A DNA stretch of 64,000 nt, from NCBI RefSeq assembly GCF_006345815.1, contig NZ_VCIG01000015.1:1-64000 (forward strand), in the 5' to 3' direction. Every line of letters begins with the position of its first letter. The first letter of the stretch is position 1. The position numbers and the translations under genes are program-made. Below, piece after piece: positions 34,968-43,375 of the stretch. The notes beneath the pieces are model-generated. The model did not search any database and was not told the DNA's origin. It was given only the letters and a program-made list of their open reading frames with translations. This stretch comes from Ochrobactrum sp. CGA5. GTDB taxonomy: Bacteria; Pseudomonadota; Alphaproteobacteria; Rhizobiales; Rhizobiaceae.

Positions 34968-35753
34968 GTGCCTATTCGTACCATCGTCTGGGGTGAAAAC
35001 ATTCACGAGCAGATTAATGAAACGGTGCGTGCCATCTACCCGGATGGAATGCACAACACTATCGCCAGGGCACTCAACGAAGATAGCGCCATCGAAGCGA
35101 CGACCGCGACCTTGCAGGAGCCAGAGCATGGCCTGACCGACGACCGTCTCGCCAAGACCGATGTCCTCCTCTGGTGGGGCCATAAAGACCATGGAGCCGT
35201 CAGTGACGAGGTTGTGGAACGCGTGGCCAAGCGCGTTTTCGAAGGCATGGGGTTGATCGTCCTCCATTCCGGGCATTTCTCTAAAATCTTCAAGCGTTTG
35301 ATGGGAACGCCCTGCGCACTCAAATGGCGTGAGGCGGGTGAACGCGAGCGGCTCTGGGTGATCAATCGCGGTCATCCGATCACGCAGGGACTGGACGAGA
35401 ATTTCGTGCTTGAGAACGAGGAAATGTACGGTGAACAGTTTTCCGTGCCTGAACCGCTTGAAACGGTTTTCATCTCGTGGTTCGCGGGCGGTGAAGTTTT
35501 TCGTTCGGGTATGACCTGGCGTCGCGGCGCGGGCAATGTGTTCTATTTCCGGCCTGGCCACGAGACCTATCCGACCTATTATGATGCGAATGTGCAAACG
35601 GTTCTGCGGAACTCGGTCAAATGGGCCTACAATCCGCAACCGGCATGGACGGGCATCCATACCGCGCCAAATGTTCCGGTCGGTAAAGCACTGGAGCCGA
35701 TTGTCGAGCGCGGACCCAAACTGCATAAAGCCGGCGAAGCCGGTTATCGTTGA
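34968..35753 (+). CDS. thuA: ThuA-family protein of trehalose catabolism
   Basis: A 261-residue protein of the ThuA family (a glutamine-amidotransferase-like fold). Features are [20 protein letters not shown] at the start, [40 protein letters not shown] and [20 protein letters not shown]. In S. meliloti ThuA and ThuB together convert trehalose by way of 3-keto derivatives. GTG 34968 was chosen because AAGGAG at 34955-34960 is seven bases upstream; ATG 34941 has no such site. Its stop lies six bases before thuB. Confidence 0.85.
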   Translation: MPIRTIVWGENIHEQINETVRAIYPDGMHNTIARALNEDSAIEATTATLQEPEHGLTDDRLAKTDVLLWWGHKDHGAVSDEVVERVAKRVFEGMGLIVLHSGHFSKIFKRLMGTPCALKWREAGERERLWVINRGHPITQGLDENFVLENEEMYGEQFSVPEPLETVFISWFAGGEVFRSGMTWRRGAGNVFYFRPGHETYPTYYDANVQTVLRNSVKWAYNPQPAWTGIHTAPNVPVGKALEPIVERGPKLHKAGEAGYR

Positions 35754-35758
35754 GGTGC

Positions 35759-36808
35759 ATGATGCGTCTTCTTATTCTGGGAACAGGTGGTATGGCGAAG
35801 AACCATGCCGAAGCTTTCAAGGCCATCGAAGGCGTGGAGGTGGTAGCAGCATGTGACGTTTCGGCAGAGCGTGTCGATGCATTCTCTGAAAACCACGACA
35901 TTCACAACCGCTTTACGCGGCTTGAGGATGCGCTGGAATGGGACCGTTTCAATGCGGTTGCAAACGTTACACCCGATGCGATCCACCATCCGACCACTCT
36001 TGCGCTGGTCGGTGCTGGCAAGCATGTTTTCTGCGAGAAGCCGCTTGCCGAAAGCTATGAAAAAGCTGCGGAAATGGCGGATGCTGCTGAGCAGGCCGGC
36101 ATCATCAATATGGTCAATTTGACCTATCGCAACGTCGCGCCGCTGCAAAAGGCGCGCGAGATGGTGATGGCGGGAGAGATCGGCCAGGTGCGCCACTTCG
36201 AGGCATCCTATCTGCAAAGCTGGTTGGTCTCCAAAACGTGGGGTGACTGGAAAACCGAAAGCAAATGGCTCTGGCGGCTTTCGACCCGGCACGGTTCCAA
36301 CGGTGTTTTGGGCGATGTCGGCATTCATATTCTCGACTTTTCCAGTTACGCCATCGGCAGCGATGTCGAACGGGCTTCGGCGCGACTCAAGACTTTTGAG
36401 AAGGCCGAGAACAACCATATTGGCGAGTATGTGCTTGATGCGAATGATAGCTTCGTCATGATGGCGGAATATGCCAATGGTGCACTGGGTGTCATTCATG
36501 CCAGCCGCTGGGCGACGGGTCACTTGAACGAGCTGCGGCTGCGTATCCATGGAGATAAGGGCGCGCTCGAAATACTCCACACACCCACCGGCTCAAGCCT
36601 GCGTGGTTCCATTGGCGAAGACATTGAAGCTCCGGTCTGGCGGGATATCGATGCAGGAACGGTGGAGACGAACTACCAACGTTTTGCGCGCGCTGTGGCC
36701 GATGGGGCGGAACTGGAACCGAGTTTCCGTCATGCCGCCAATCTGCAACGGGTGCTTGATCACGCTATGATTGTGGACAGGCCATTGCCGGAGGTAGTGG
36801 GCGGATAG
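35759..36808 (+). CDS. thuB: ThuB, Gfo/Idh/MocA-family sugar dehydrogenase
   Basis: A 349-residue NAD(P)-dependent oxidoreductase. The N-terminal Rossmann motif is LLILGTGGMAKNHAEAFKAI (residues 3-22). The family's EKP motif follows in VFCEKPLAESYEKAAEMADA, and the C-terminal beta-sheet domain includes VLGDVGIHILDFSSYAIGSD, with the Asp-x-x-x-His typical of the active site. It acts with ThuA in trehalose oxidation. It is the last gene of the operon and is followed by a strong terminator. The start may be ATG 35759 or 35762; a TTG at 35750 is unlikely. Confidence 0.85.
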   Translation: MMRLLILGTGGMAKNHAEAFKAIEGVEVVAACDVSAERVDAFSENHDIHNRFTRLEDALEWDRFNAVANVTPDAIHHPTTLALVGAGKHVFCEKPLAESYEKAAEMADAAEQAGIINMVNLTYRNVAPLQKAREMVMAGEIGQVRHFEASYLQSWLVSKTWGDWKTESKWLWRLSTRHGSNGVLGDVGIHILDFSSYAIGSDVERASARLKTFEKAENNHIGEYVLDANDSFVMMAEYANGALGVIHASRWATGHLNELRLRIHGDKGALEILHTPTGSSLRGSIGEDIEAPVWRDIDAGTVETNYQRFARAVADGAELEPSFRHAANLQRVLDHAMIVDRPLPEVVGG

Positions 36809-36818
36809 AAAAGCCAGA

Positions 36819-36845
36819 AGCCCTCCCGGTCAAACCGGGAGGGCT
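36819..36845. terminator. Bidirectional terminator after thuB
   Basis: AGCCCTCCCGGT (36819-36830) pairs perfectly with ACCGGGAGGGCT (36834-36845), loop CAA. It lies between two convergent stops. On the minus strand a pyrimidine-rich stretch follows (TTCTGGCTTTTC), which suits termination of the permease gene. Confidence 0.75.
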
Positions 36846-36850
36846 ATCGA

Positions 36851-38224
36851 TTAGTTGTCCTTGGTAAAGGTGCTATCCACCTCGCCACGGAAGAAGTCGC
36901 GGCCATATATCAGAAGGCACAGGACGACACCGGTGGCAAAAGCCCACGCCGCACCACGCGTGGCAAGAACTGCGCCGACCACACCGGCAATGCCGAGATC
37001 ACGTTGGGAACGTGCTTCCAGAATGCCGACGCGGACCGAAACATATCCTTGAATGAGCAAGGTAAGAGCGAGTGCGACACCGAGGATCGGCTGCACCAGC
37101 GTGACAATAGGCATCAGGAGCAAGCCGGTATTGGTGCCCCAGCGAAATGAGCCAGCACCACCAAAGATCGAATGCATAGCCTTCTTTCCTTGCGAGAAAC
37201 GCTCGGTGATGACGACGTGCATGGCTGACCAGAGGGGGCCGCACATACACACATCAGGCCCCAGAACGCTCATCGCAGCGTTACGTCCGCCAAAAATGAG
37301 ATGAGCCCGGTCTGGGTTGTAATCCACCTTTTCGTCGGGACGCGCTTCATCGGCTTCCTTCAGAATGGCGCGGCTTTGCAGGACATCGCCGAAGACGACG
37401 ATATAGGCTGCAAGCATGGTCGGGATTGCGCTGAGGAACATAGAAAGCGGAGGCAAACCGAGGCCGAAAACCGTGTACTCGCGCCAAAGCGTGGTGAAAT
37501 CTGGACTTGTAATCGCCCATTCAAGCTTTGGCCACGGTGCTTCACCGAAGAGGGGCGCGATAACGACAGCGAGAAGAATAATCGGAAACACTCCGAGCTT
37601 CCCGACGATGGCAAGCGCCGGATTGCTGTTTTTGATGCGTGCAAAATGGCGGGAGAAAATAACATAGAAGCCAAGGCCGACCGCAACGGTGATCGTGAAC
37701 GGGAATGTATCAAAACGTCCGCCGAGCTTGAAGACTGATATCACGGCGGCAAATCCCGCGCCGACAATAATGCCTGCCTTTATGGCGGCAGGAATGAGCT
37801 GCACCACGCGATGCGCCATGCCCGTGGCACCGATAAGTATCGAGAATATACCGAGCATCATCTGAAACGCGACCAGAGCGTGAACGCGTTCGGGGCCTTC
37901 AGGAAATGTGGCGCAATAGGCCATCAAAAGTGGAATGGCGGGCGTGATCCAGCCCGGGACGACAGGGTCGCCGAGCAGATGATGCGCAAGATAAAACAGG
38001 CCGTTCAGCACGACTACCGCAAGGGCAACCTCAAAAGGCATTCCAAGAAGTTCAGTCATAAGCGGGATGGCGGACAGATCCACTGCGCACATCAGCAGGC
38101 CCTGGAAATAATCAGGCCATTCGAATTTGTAGTGAACAAAAGGCAGGCGAATTTTGAAAGGTCCAGCAGGCCAGTATGGCTGCTCCTGACCGTCGATACG
38201 TTCAGTGCTCAATTTATTCTCCAA
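36851..38224 (-). CDS. Putative SLC23/NCS2-like membrane permease
   Basis: A 457-residue integral membrane protein with about 12 hydrophobic segments, among them FEVALAVVVLNGLFYLAHHL and AIKAGIIVGAGFAAVISVFK. The AIPTMLAAYIVVFGDVLQSR stretch and the later NAAMSVLGPDVCMCGPLWSA recall xanthine/uracil-type (NCS2, SLC23) carriers in layout, but the match is distant and the substrate unknown. The conserved Cys and Pro-rich GPDVCMCGP loop is distinctive. It lies 78 bases downstream of an iron-dependent alcohol dehydrogenase gene on the same strand, so it probably imports that enzyme's substrate or a precursor. Confidence 0.55.
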   Translation of the reverse strand: MENKLSTERIDGQEQPYWPAGPFKIRLPFVHYKFEWPDYFQGLLMCAVDLSAIPLMTELLGMPFEVALAVVVLNGLFYLAHHLLGDPVVPGWITPAIPLLMAYCATFPEGPERVHALVAFQMMLGIFSILIGATGMAHRVVQLIPAAIKAGIIVGAGFAAVISVFKLGGRFDTFPFTITVAVGLGFYVIFSRHFARIKNSNPALAIVGKLGVFPIILLAVVIAPLFGEAPWPKLEWAITSPDFTTLWREYTVFGLGLPPLSMFLSAIPTMLAAYIVVFGDVLQSRAILKEADEARPDEKVDYNPDRAHLIFGGRNAAMSVLGPDVCMCGPLWSAMHVVITERFSQGKKAMHSIFGGAGSFRWGTNTGLLLMPIVTLVQPILGVALALTLLIQGYVSVRVGILEARSQRDLGIAGVVGAVLATRGAAWAFATGVVLCLLIYGRDFFRGEVDSTFTKDN

Positions 38225-38302
38225 AGACGCAGAGACGGGCTACGGAGAAGCGGCTTGCAACTCGCTTCTCCGGTGTCCGGGCTGTTACGTCATTCTGTTT
38301 GA

Positions 38303-39472
38303 TTAGAAAGCTTCGCGATAAAGCGCCAGCGCGTCGGCCTCGGTCACATCGACCGGGTTGTTGCCCAGCAGCCGTGTTTGAAGCATCGCGTCGCGCGCGA
38401 GCATTTCCAGACTTTCTTCCGTGACGCCGACATCCCGCAGGCGGCGCGGTGCCCCCGACTTGTTCATCAGCTCTTCCATATAGGTGACGAAGGCTGCCGA
38501 GCGCTCTTCCGTCGAGCCTTCGGATTTCTCCAGCAGCAGGTCGGCAAGCTCTGCGTAAAGTGGGGCCGCGCCGGCCATATTATAACGAAGGACGGGACCC
38601 AGCATCAGGGCATTGGAAAGGCCATGCGGGACATGATAATGGCCGCCAAGCGGATAAGCCAATGCGTGAACAGCGCCGACTGGTGAGTTTGAGAAAGCCT
38701 GACCGGCATAGTTGGCGCCAAGCAGCATGGCCTCTCGGGCATGACGGTCGTTGCCATTTTCACAAGCTGCGATCAAATTGGCCGAAAGAAGCTTCAACGC
38801 TTCGCGGGCAAATGCATCCGACAGCGGGTTCTTCTTGATCCGGCTCGTATAGGCTTCAATCGCGTGCACCATCGCGTCGATGCCGGTTGCAGCGGTATGA
38901 AGGGCGGGCAGGCCACAGGTCAGCTCTGCATCGAGGATAACGAAGTCGGCGTAGAGTTGGCGGGCAACGACACCCATTTTCGTGGTTTCACCAGTCGTCA
39001 GAATGGTGATGTTCGTGACTTCCGACCCCGTCCCAGCCGTGGTGGGAATCTGGATCAGGGGAAGGCGGCTACCCTGCACCTTGCCGATACCATAAAGCTC
39101 TGAAAGTTTTTGTTCGGAGACAAGTAGTACGGCTGCGAGTTTGGCGATATCCATGGAGGAACCGCCACCCAGACCGAGCACGAGGTTGCAACCAGCGGCC
39201 TTTGCTTGTTCGACGCAGGCGAACAGCACGGATTCCGGCGGGTCAGCCACCACGTCATCGAAAACACTGATGCCGAAGCCTGCTTTTTCCAGCGAGGCCA
39301 GTGCATGGTTGAGGACGCCAGCCTTGTGGAGGCCCTTATCCGTCACGATCAGAATTTTGCGTTCGGAAAACCGTTCGCCGAGAATTTCGCCAAGGCGCTT
39401 TGCAGCGCTCCATTCGACGAGCATCGAGCTGACAGTGTCGAACGAAAATGGCTTGATCTCTGTTGTCATCAT
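38303..39472 (-). CDS. Iron-containing alcohol dehydrogenase
   Basis: A 389-residue group III (iron-dependent) alcohol dehydrogenase. Features are the NAD-binding GLGGGSSMDIAKLAAVLLVS (about residue 95), the family signature PTTAGTGSEVTNITILTTGE and the metal-binding region ATGIDAMVHAIEAYTSRIKK with VHALAYPLGGHYHVPHGLSN (Asp and His ligands). Substrates of this family include 1,3-propanediol, lactaldehyde and gamma-hydroxybutyrate; none can be chosen here. It is the first gene of a two-gene unit with the permease. The start is ATG 39472 (or 39469); an upstream ATG at 39529 would add 19 unsupported residues. Confidence 0.8.
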   Translation of the reverse strand: MMTTEIKPFSFDTVSSMLVEWSAAKRLGEILGERFSERKILIVTDKGLHKAGVLNHALASLEKAGFGISVFDDVVADPPESVLFACVEQAKAAGCNLVLGLGGGSSMDIAKLAAVLLVSEQKLSELYGIGKVQGSRLPLIQIPTTAGTGSEVTNITILTTGETTKMGVVARQLYADFVILDAELTCGLPALHTAATGIDAMVHAIEAYTSRIKKNPLSDAFAREALKLLSANLIAACENGNDRHAREAMLLGANYAGQAFSNSPVGAVHALAYPLGGHYHVPHGLSNALMLGPVLRYNMAGAAPLYAELADLLLEKSEGSTEERSAAFVTYMEELMNKSGAPRRLRDVGVTEESLEMLARDAMLQTRLLGNNPVDVTEADALALYREAF

Positions 39473-39541
39473 TCCACCCTTTTCACTTTCGCCAGCGCCG
39501 AGGTCTCTCATTTCCTCACCGGCACACAACGCTGGACTGTC

Positions 39542-39662
39542 CCGGAAGCGCTTCCGTCCTTGGAAGGAAGCGTCCGGTAATTCTCCGATGCAGCCGATGC
39601 ATCGGCAGTTCTGAAAGAAAAGCCTTGGGAGAAACTTTCCATTTGTTCAGTATATTGAACAA
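39542..39662. promoter_or_regulatory. Palindromes upstream of the alcohol dehydrogenase gene
   Basis: CGGAAGCGCTTCCG (39542-39555) is a perfect 14-base palindrome. TTGTTCA-N6-TGAACAA (39643-39662) is a perfect 7-bp inverted repeat that recalls IclR- or GntR-type operators. Both lie within 190 bases of the start and are probable regulator sites, but no regulator gene is adjacent. Confidence 0.45.
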
Positions 39663-40040
39663 TGTTCAAAACTGAATGATCGATACAGGATTGAAAGCAG
39701 TGCTGTCAATTTCGTCCTTCGGCTAAGACGCTGAAATTATCTCTTAAAAGCGTCTTATCGGGGTGGACCAGAACATAAGTGGTTGAAAATGTTTACCAGT
39801 TCTTCGACTGGGCCACACAACTTTGTGAATGTTTTATTTAAAGCAGCTTTCTGGATGCCACCCGCGGCTGCCGCGCATTTCGTAAGCACGCTTGGAGATT
39901 AGCCGGACGTCCGATGGGCGGAAAGTTCTGACAATGGGAAACTATGACAATATCGACGTTGCTTCAGTGAGGCAGCTAGGTTGCATCGCAGTGGACGTTC
40001 CCGTGAACTGCGTCCAAAAAAGTGACGAAGCGAATGCGAT
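39663..40040. other. Intergenic stretch without a recognised gene
   Basis: No frame here has family features. An inverted repeat AAGACGC/GCGTCTT spans 39726-39759. The stretch has mixed codon phase and may contain decayed coding sequence or a small RNA, but I see no positive sign of either. Confidence 0.4.
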
Positions 40041-40046
40041 TTGCTC

Positions 40047-40077
40047 TTGACCTCAACTAAGGTTGAGGAACTACAGA
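40047..40077 (+). promoter_or_regulatory. SoxR-dependent promoter of the cytochrome c gene
   Basis: The box CCTCAACTAAGGTTGAGG (40051-40068) is a 7-bp perfect inverted repeat around TAAG, matching the SoxR consensus. It sits between TTGACC (40047-40052) and TACAGA (40072-40077), a 19-base spacer, the over-long spacing that MerR-family activators correct. The gene starts 30 bases downstream. Confidence 0.85.
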
Positions 40078-40106
40078 GGCATGGCCGATCATCAGGAGTA
40101 TCGTCC

Positions 40107-40493
40107 ATGCGCTTGTCACTTCATAGTGCGTCCCTTGCTTTTCTCGCTACCTGCTTTGTCCCGACAGCCACCTTAAGCAGTGATGTCGGGGCGGGAGAAA
40201 AACTCTTCAAACGATGCTCCGTTTGCCACACGGCAGATGCGGACGAGAGTAAACGCGGTCCATCCTTGAAAGGCGTGGTGGGCCGCAAGGCGGCCTCCTA
40301 TCCGGGCTACCCTTATTCGGATGCGATGCGCAAGGCGGCCGACCAAGGACTGGTCTGGAATGAGGATGAGCTGAAGAGCTTTCTCAAGAAACCGCAGGCC
40401 ACAGTGAAAGGCACCTGGATGGCTTTTGCCGGACTGACCAAGGAAAAAGACCTCGAAAACATGATCGCTTATTTGAAACAGCATTCCGAATAG
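40107..40493 (+). CDS. Periplasmic class I cytochrome c (SoxR target)
   Basis: A 128-residue c-type cytochrome. The signal peptide is about residues 1-24 (SLAFLATCFVPTATLSS). The haem-binding motif is CSVCH near residue 38 in GEKLFKRCSVCHTADADESK. The distal Met ligand is probably in GTWMAFAGLTKEKDLENMIA. The fold resembles cytochrome c2/c550, carriers of single electrons in the periplasm. The SoxR promoter directly upstream points to induction by redox-cycling compounds. ATG 40107 has GGAG at 40095-40098. It is followed by a perfect 15-bp stem before the flavin reductase gene. Confidence 0.85.
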   Translation: MRLSLHSASLAFLATCFVPTATLSSDVGAGEKLFKRCSVCHTADADESKRGPSLKGVVGRKAASYPGYPYSDAMRKAADQGLVWNEDELKSFLKKPQATVKGTWMAFAGLTKEKDLENMIAYLKQHSE

Positions 40494-40541
40494 CTGTTTC
40501 AAGCCAACGTGGCCGAGCGGACATCCCGTCGCAAGGCCATA

Positions 40542-40577
40542 GCCGGTCGGAAACGCTGCGGGGCGTTTCCGACCGGC
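40542..40577 (+). terminator. Perfect 15-bp stem between cytochrome and flavin reductase genes
   Basis: GCCGGTCGGAAACGC (40542-40556) pairs without mismatch with GCGTTTCCGACCGGC (40563-40577), loop TGCGGG. No T-run follows, so it may be a factor-assisted terminator or a processing signal rather than an intrinsic terminator. Confidence 0.5.
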
Positions 40578-40611
40578 GCTACATAACTATTCAGTCCGAA
40601 GGGTTGGCAAG

Positions 40612-41148
40612 ATGATGAACAGAAATCTGCTGCATATTGACCGTGACGCAATTGGCGCTGTTTCGAAACGAGAGTTCGCGGATGCGATGTCCCGAATGGC
40701 TGCCACCGTTTCCGTGGTAACGGCACGCGACGCCGGTGAAGCCTATGGTCGTACCGTTACGGCGTTGCTGTCGCTTTCGGCGGAACCGCCGATGGTTCTG
40801 GTGTCGGTAAAAAGCGATAGCGCGCTGGCTACTGCGATCATGACCGATGGTGGCTTCTCGCTCGCCATGCTTGCCGAAGGCCAGGAAATGGTCGGGGATG
40901 CCTTTGCAGGCAAGATGCAGCACGCGCAACGCTTTCTGCTCGGCGTGTGGGGCGAGTGGCCGTCGGGCAGGCCGCGTCTCTTCGGCGCTGCGGCTGCTAT
41001 CGATTGCGAATTGGCTGGCAGCGTTCCAATGGCGGATCATACGCTCTTTGCTGGGCTGGTTACGAACACCGAGTTGCCTTTGCATTCGCGCCCATTGTTG
41101 TGGGCGCGCCGCAGCTATCGCGCGCTGCGACACGACATGGATTTATGA
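40612..41148 (+). CDS. Flavin reductase-like FMN-binding protein
   Basis: A 178-residue member of the flavin reductase (DIM6/NtaB) family. Conserved parts are FADAMSRMAATVSVVTARDA, GRTVTALLSLSAEPPMVLVS (residues that hold the isoalloxazine ring) and GGFSLAMLAEGQEMVGDAFA. It reduces free flavin with NAD(P)H for a partner oxygenase or acts in redox stress. No partner gene is adjacent; it lies between two SoxR-linked genes and just upstream of soxR itself. The ATG has GGCAAG before it. I see no SoxR box directly upstream. Confidence 0.8.
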   Translation: MMNRNLLHIDRDAIGAVSKREFADAMSRMAATVSVVTARDAGEAYGRTVTALLSLSAEPPMVLVSVKSDSALATAIMTDGGFSLAMLAEGQEMVGDAFAGKMQHAQRFLLGVWGEWPSGRPRLFGAAAAIDCELAGSVPMADHTLFAGLVTNTELPLHSRPLLWARRSYRALRHDMDL

Positions 41149-41175
41149 GACGTGTTGCTTCGCCGTGGCCGCTTG

Positions 41176-41227
41176 TTTTAACGCGCATCGGCACAAAAAC
41201 CGTTTCACGCTTTTCGGCATGCGTTTT
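41176..41227. repeat. Dispersed palindromic intergenic repeat, copy 3
   Basis: TTTTAACGCGCATCGGCACA then AAAACCGTTTCACGCTTTTC and GGCATGCGTTTT is a diverged match to the copies at 1478 and 12555. It lies between the flavin reductase and soxR genes and explains why an open frame extends upstream of soxR. Confidence 0.6.
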
Positions 41228-41245
41228 AAGGCCTACACATTCGGG

Positions 41246-41731
41246 ATGATTGAGTTTGACGATATGGAGCCATCAGGTCTCAAGAGGAGTCTCACGGTCG
41301 GGGATGTTTCCCGACGCGCAGGGGTGCCTGTTTCGACAGTTCATTTCTATGAAACCAAGGGCCTGATTGAAGGTTGGCGTACGGAAGGCAACCAGCGCCG
41401 TTATCATCGTGCAGTGCTGCGTCGTATCGCCATCATCAAGATAGCACAACGCGCGGGCATCCCTCTGGCGATCATCCGCGAAGCGCTGGCGGACCTTCCG
41501 CACGACCATGTTCCAACTGCTGACGATTGGAGACGTTTTTCAGAAGCGTGGAAAGATATGCTTCAGGAACGTATTGACAGTCTGATACAGCTTCGCGACC
41601 AGATAACGAGTTGCATCGGTTGCGGTTGCCTTTCGCTTTCAGAATGTCCGTTACGAAATCCCGACGATATCCTTGGACAACAGGGCGCTGGTCCCAGAAG
41701 GCTGATGGTCAAGGCCGGCAATATCAACTGA
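41246..41731 (+). CDS. soxR: Redox-sensing transcriptional activator SoxR
   Basis: A 161-residue MerR-family protein. The helix-turn-helix reads TVGDVSRRAGVPVSTVHFYE then TKGLIEGWRTEGNQRRYHRA. A dimerisation helix and the [2Fe-2S] cluster motif follow: CIGCGCLSLSECPLRNPDD, four Cys as C-x2-C-x-C-x5-C, identical in spacing to E. coli SoxR. When the cluster is oxidised or a redox-cycling drug is present it untwists promoters with a 19-base spacer. Two such promoters lie on either side of this gene. There is no soxS. ATG 41246 was chosen; ATG 41264 is possible. Confidence 0.9.
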   Translation: MIEFDDMEPSGLKRSLTVGDVSRRAGVPVSTVHFYETKGLIEGWRTEGNQRRYHRAVLRRIAIIKIAQRAGIPLAIIREALADLPHDHVPTADDWRRFSEAWKDMLQERIDSLIQLRDQITSCIGCGCLSLSECPLRNPDDILGQQGAGPRRLMVKAGNIN

Positions 41732-41759
41732 CTTAGCATCTCTGAACCAGGGCCTCCAG

Positions 41760-41792
41760 ACCGCCATTGCGCTCGCACGCATTGGCGGTTTT
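41760..41792 (+). terminator. Intrinsic terminator of soxR
   Basis: ACCGCCA (41760-41766) pairs with TGGCGGT (41783-41789), and inside TGCG pairs with CGCA. TTTTCCTTTG follows the stem. It lies 28 bases after the soxR stop and is the clearest intrinsic terminator in this part. Confidence 0.75.
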
Positions 41793-41854
41793 CCTTTGTC
41801 TCGGGTCGCTTTTCGCCCCCGTCAAAAGCCCTTGTTCTTGAGGGAAATTGCCTA

Positions 41855-41885
41855 TTGACCTCAATTAAGCTTGAGGTTCTATAAA
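41855..41885 (+). promoter_or_regulatory. SoxR-dependent promoter of the MFS-DoxX operon
   Basis: The box CCTCAATTAAGCTTGAGG (41859-41876) is near-identical to the SoxR consensus. TTGACC (41855-41860), 19 bases, then TATAAA (41880-41885) complete a typical SoxR promoter. The gene starts 35 bases downstream. Confidence 0.9.
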
Positions 41886-41920
41886 CCCGTCGGCAACAAT
41901 TCAGTTCACGGAGGCCGACA

Positions 41921-43372
41921 GTGCAAAGTTCGATCGAAGAAACAACGCCAGCGGGAAGTGCGGGGCATGTGGTCGCTGGTTGGGGAGAGCTTCTAAGTGG
42001 CAGAAATGGCCTCTATGCCTTGGCTTTGGCTGGTGGGGTCACTCTCCATGCCGTCAATATGTATATCGCGACCACGGTCATGCCGAATGTGGTGCGGGAC
42101 ATTGGCGGCATGGATTTCTACGCCTGGGCCACGACGTTGTTCGTAGTCGCCTCCATCTTGGGGGCCGCGCTTACCGCGCGGCTTCTCAAAAGCGCAGGGC
42201 CCCGCGGTGCTTACGTGGTCGCTACCTTGTTGTTCGCAGCCGGTACGCTGGTTTCATCTCTTGCTATCAATATGCCGGTCATGCTGGCCGGCCGAAGCGT
42301 GCAGGGCCTCGGCGGCGGGTTCCTCTATGCGCTCGCCTACGGTCTCACCCGTGTGGTGTTGCCCGAACGCCTTTGGGGTCGTGCAATAGGCCTCATTTCG
42401 GCAATGTTCGGAGTGGCAACGCTGATCGGGCCAGCAATAGGCGGCATGTTTGCCGAATATGGCGCATGGCGCGCAGCCTTCTGGTCCCTACTGCCTGTTG
42501 CGGGTCTTTTTGCTCTGGTCGCATTTGCAACACTGCCGCGTTCAAGCTGGGATAAGAATGAACGCGTTTCCATACCGGTTCTTCAGCTCATTTTGCTGAC
42601 AGGCGCGGTTCTTGCGGTCTCGGCGGGCAGCCTGTCTAAGGAGACACTATGGAATGTCGTAGGTCTGGCTGCTGCAATATTCATGATCGCCATCATCACC
42701 GTGGTAGATCGGGACGCCAAGGCACGTCTCCTGCCGCGTCGCTCCTTCAGCCTTTCGACGCCGCTTGGGGTGCTTTACCTTATAATCGCGCTGTTGATGC
42801 TGAGCATGCAGCCCGAAATCTACGTCCCTTATTTGTTGCAGCATCTTCATGGCCAATCTCCGCTGTGGGCGGGTTATCTGGCCGCACTGATGGCTATAGG
42901 CTGGACTGTCGCTTCTTTCCTCAGTTCTAAATGGCAGGAGAAAGGCGGGGATAAGCTTGTCTTGGCGGGGCCTGTTCTCGCGCTTGCCGGTCTCGTCCTG
43001 CTTGCCGTGTTTCTTCCGATCCACGGCAACGGTAACTGGTCGTTGCTTGCGCCGGTTTGCCTTGGGCTCATCCTGATCGGGTTTGGTATCGGCCTTGCTT
43101 GGCCAAGTCTCGTCACGCGTGTCTACCAAAGTGCCCCTTCAACCGAGCAGGATCTGGCGGCGGGCGGAATGACAACTGTACAACTCTTCGCTATCGCTTT
43201 CGGAACAGCCTGCGCTGGCATGGTGGCCAACTTTGCTGGCATAGCCGACCCGGGCGGCGTGGAAGGCGCAGCAAGTGCTTCGCTCTGGCTTTCAGTAATT
43301 TTCGCGCTTGCGCCCGCAATCGCGGTAGCTGTGGCATTCAAAGTTAACCGTATCACCAGCGGAGAACATTGA
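41921..43372 (+). CDS. MFS drug exporter under SoxR control
   Basis: A 483-residue major facilitator of the 14-segment DHA2-like class. The first segments read GLYALALAGGVTLHAVNMYI; motif C-like PAIGGMFAEYGAWRAAFWSL lies near residue 170. Its SoxR promoter suggests it removes redox-active compounds such as phenazines or viologens, as do SoxR-controlled MFS and RND pumps in other non-enteric bacteria. GTG 41921 follows ACGGAGG at 41908-41914 with good spacing. It is translated just ahead of the DoxX gene, three bases away. Confidence 0.85.
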   Translation: MQSSIEETTPAGSAGHVVAGWGELLSGRNGLYALALAGGVTLHAVNMYIATTVMPNVVRDIGGMDFYAWATTLFVVASILGAALTARLLKSAGPRGAYVVATLLFAAGTLVSSLAINMPVMLAGRSVQGLGGGFLYALAYGLTRVVLPERLWGRAIGLISAMFGVATLIGPAIGGMFAEYGAWRAAFWSLLPVAGLFALVAFATLPRSSWDKNERVSIPVLQLILLTGAVLAVSAGSLSKETLWNVVGLAAAIFMIAIITVVDRDAKARLLPRRSFSLSTPLGVLYLIIALLMLSMQPEIYVPYLLQHLHGQSPLWAGYLAALMAIGWTVASFLSSKWQEKGGDKLVLAGPVLALAGLVLLAVFLPIHGNGNWSLLAPVCLGLILIGFGIGLAWPSLVTRVYQSAPSTEQDLAAGGMTTVQLFAIAFGTACAGMVANFAGIADPGGVEGAASASLWLSVIFALAPAIAVAVAFKVNRITSGEH

Positions 43373-43375
43373 TTG

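Noticed and set aside
34824-35726. 300-codon minus-strand frame opposite thuA
   Set aside because: thuA on the plus strand is a well-known family; the antisense frame has no features.
39899-40108. 69-codon minus-strand frame upstream of the cytochrome c gene
   Set aside because: It overlaps the SoxR promoter and start region of the cytochrome gene and has no features.
40847-41245. Long N-terminal extension of SoxR
   Set aside because: It overlaps the flavin reductase gene in another frame and includes the dispersed repeat; SoxR proteins begin just before the helix-turn-helix.
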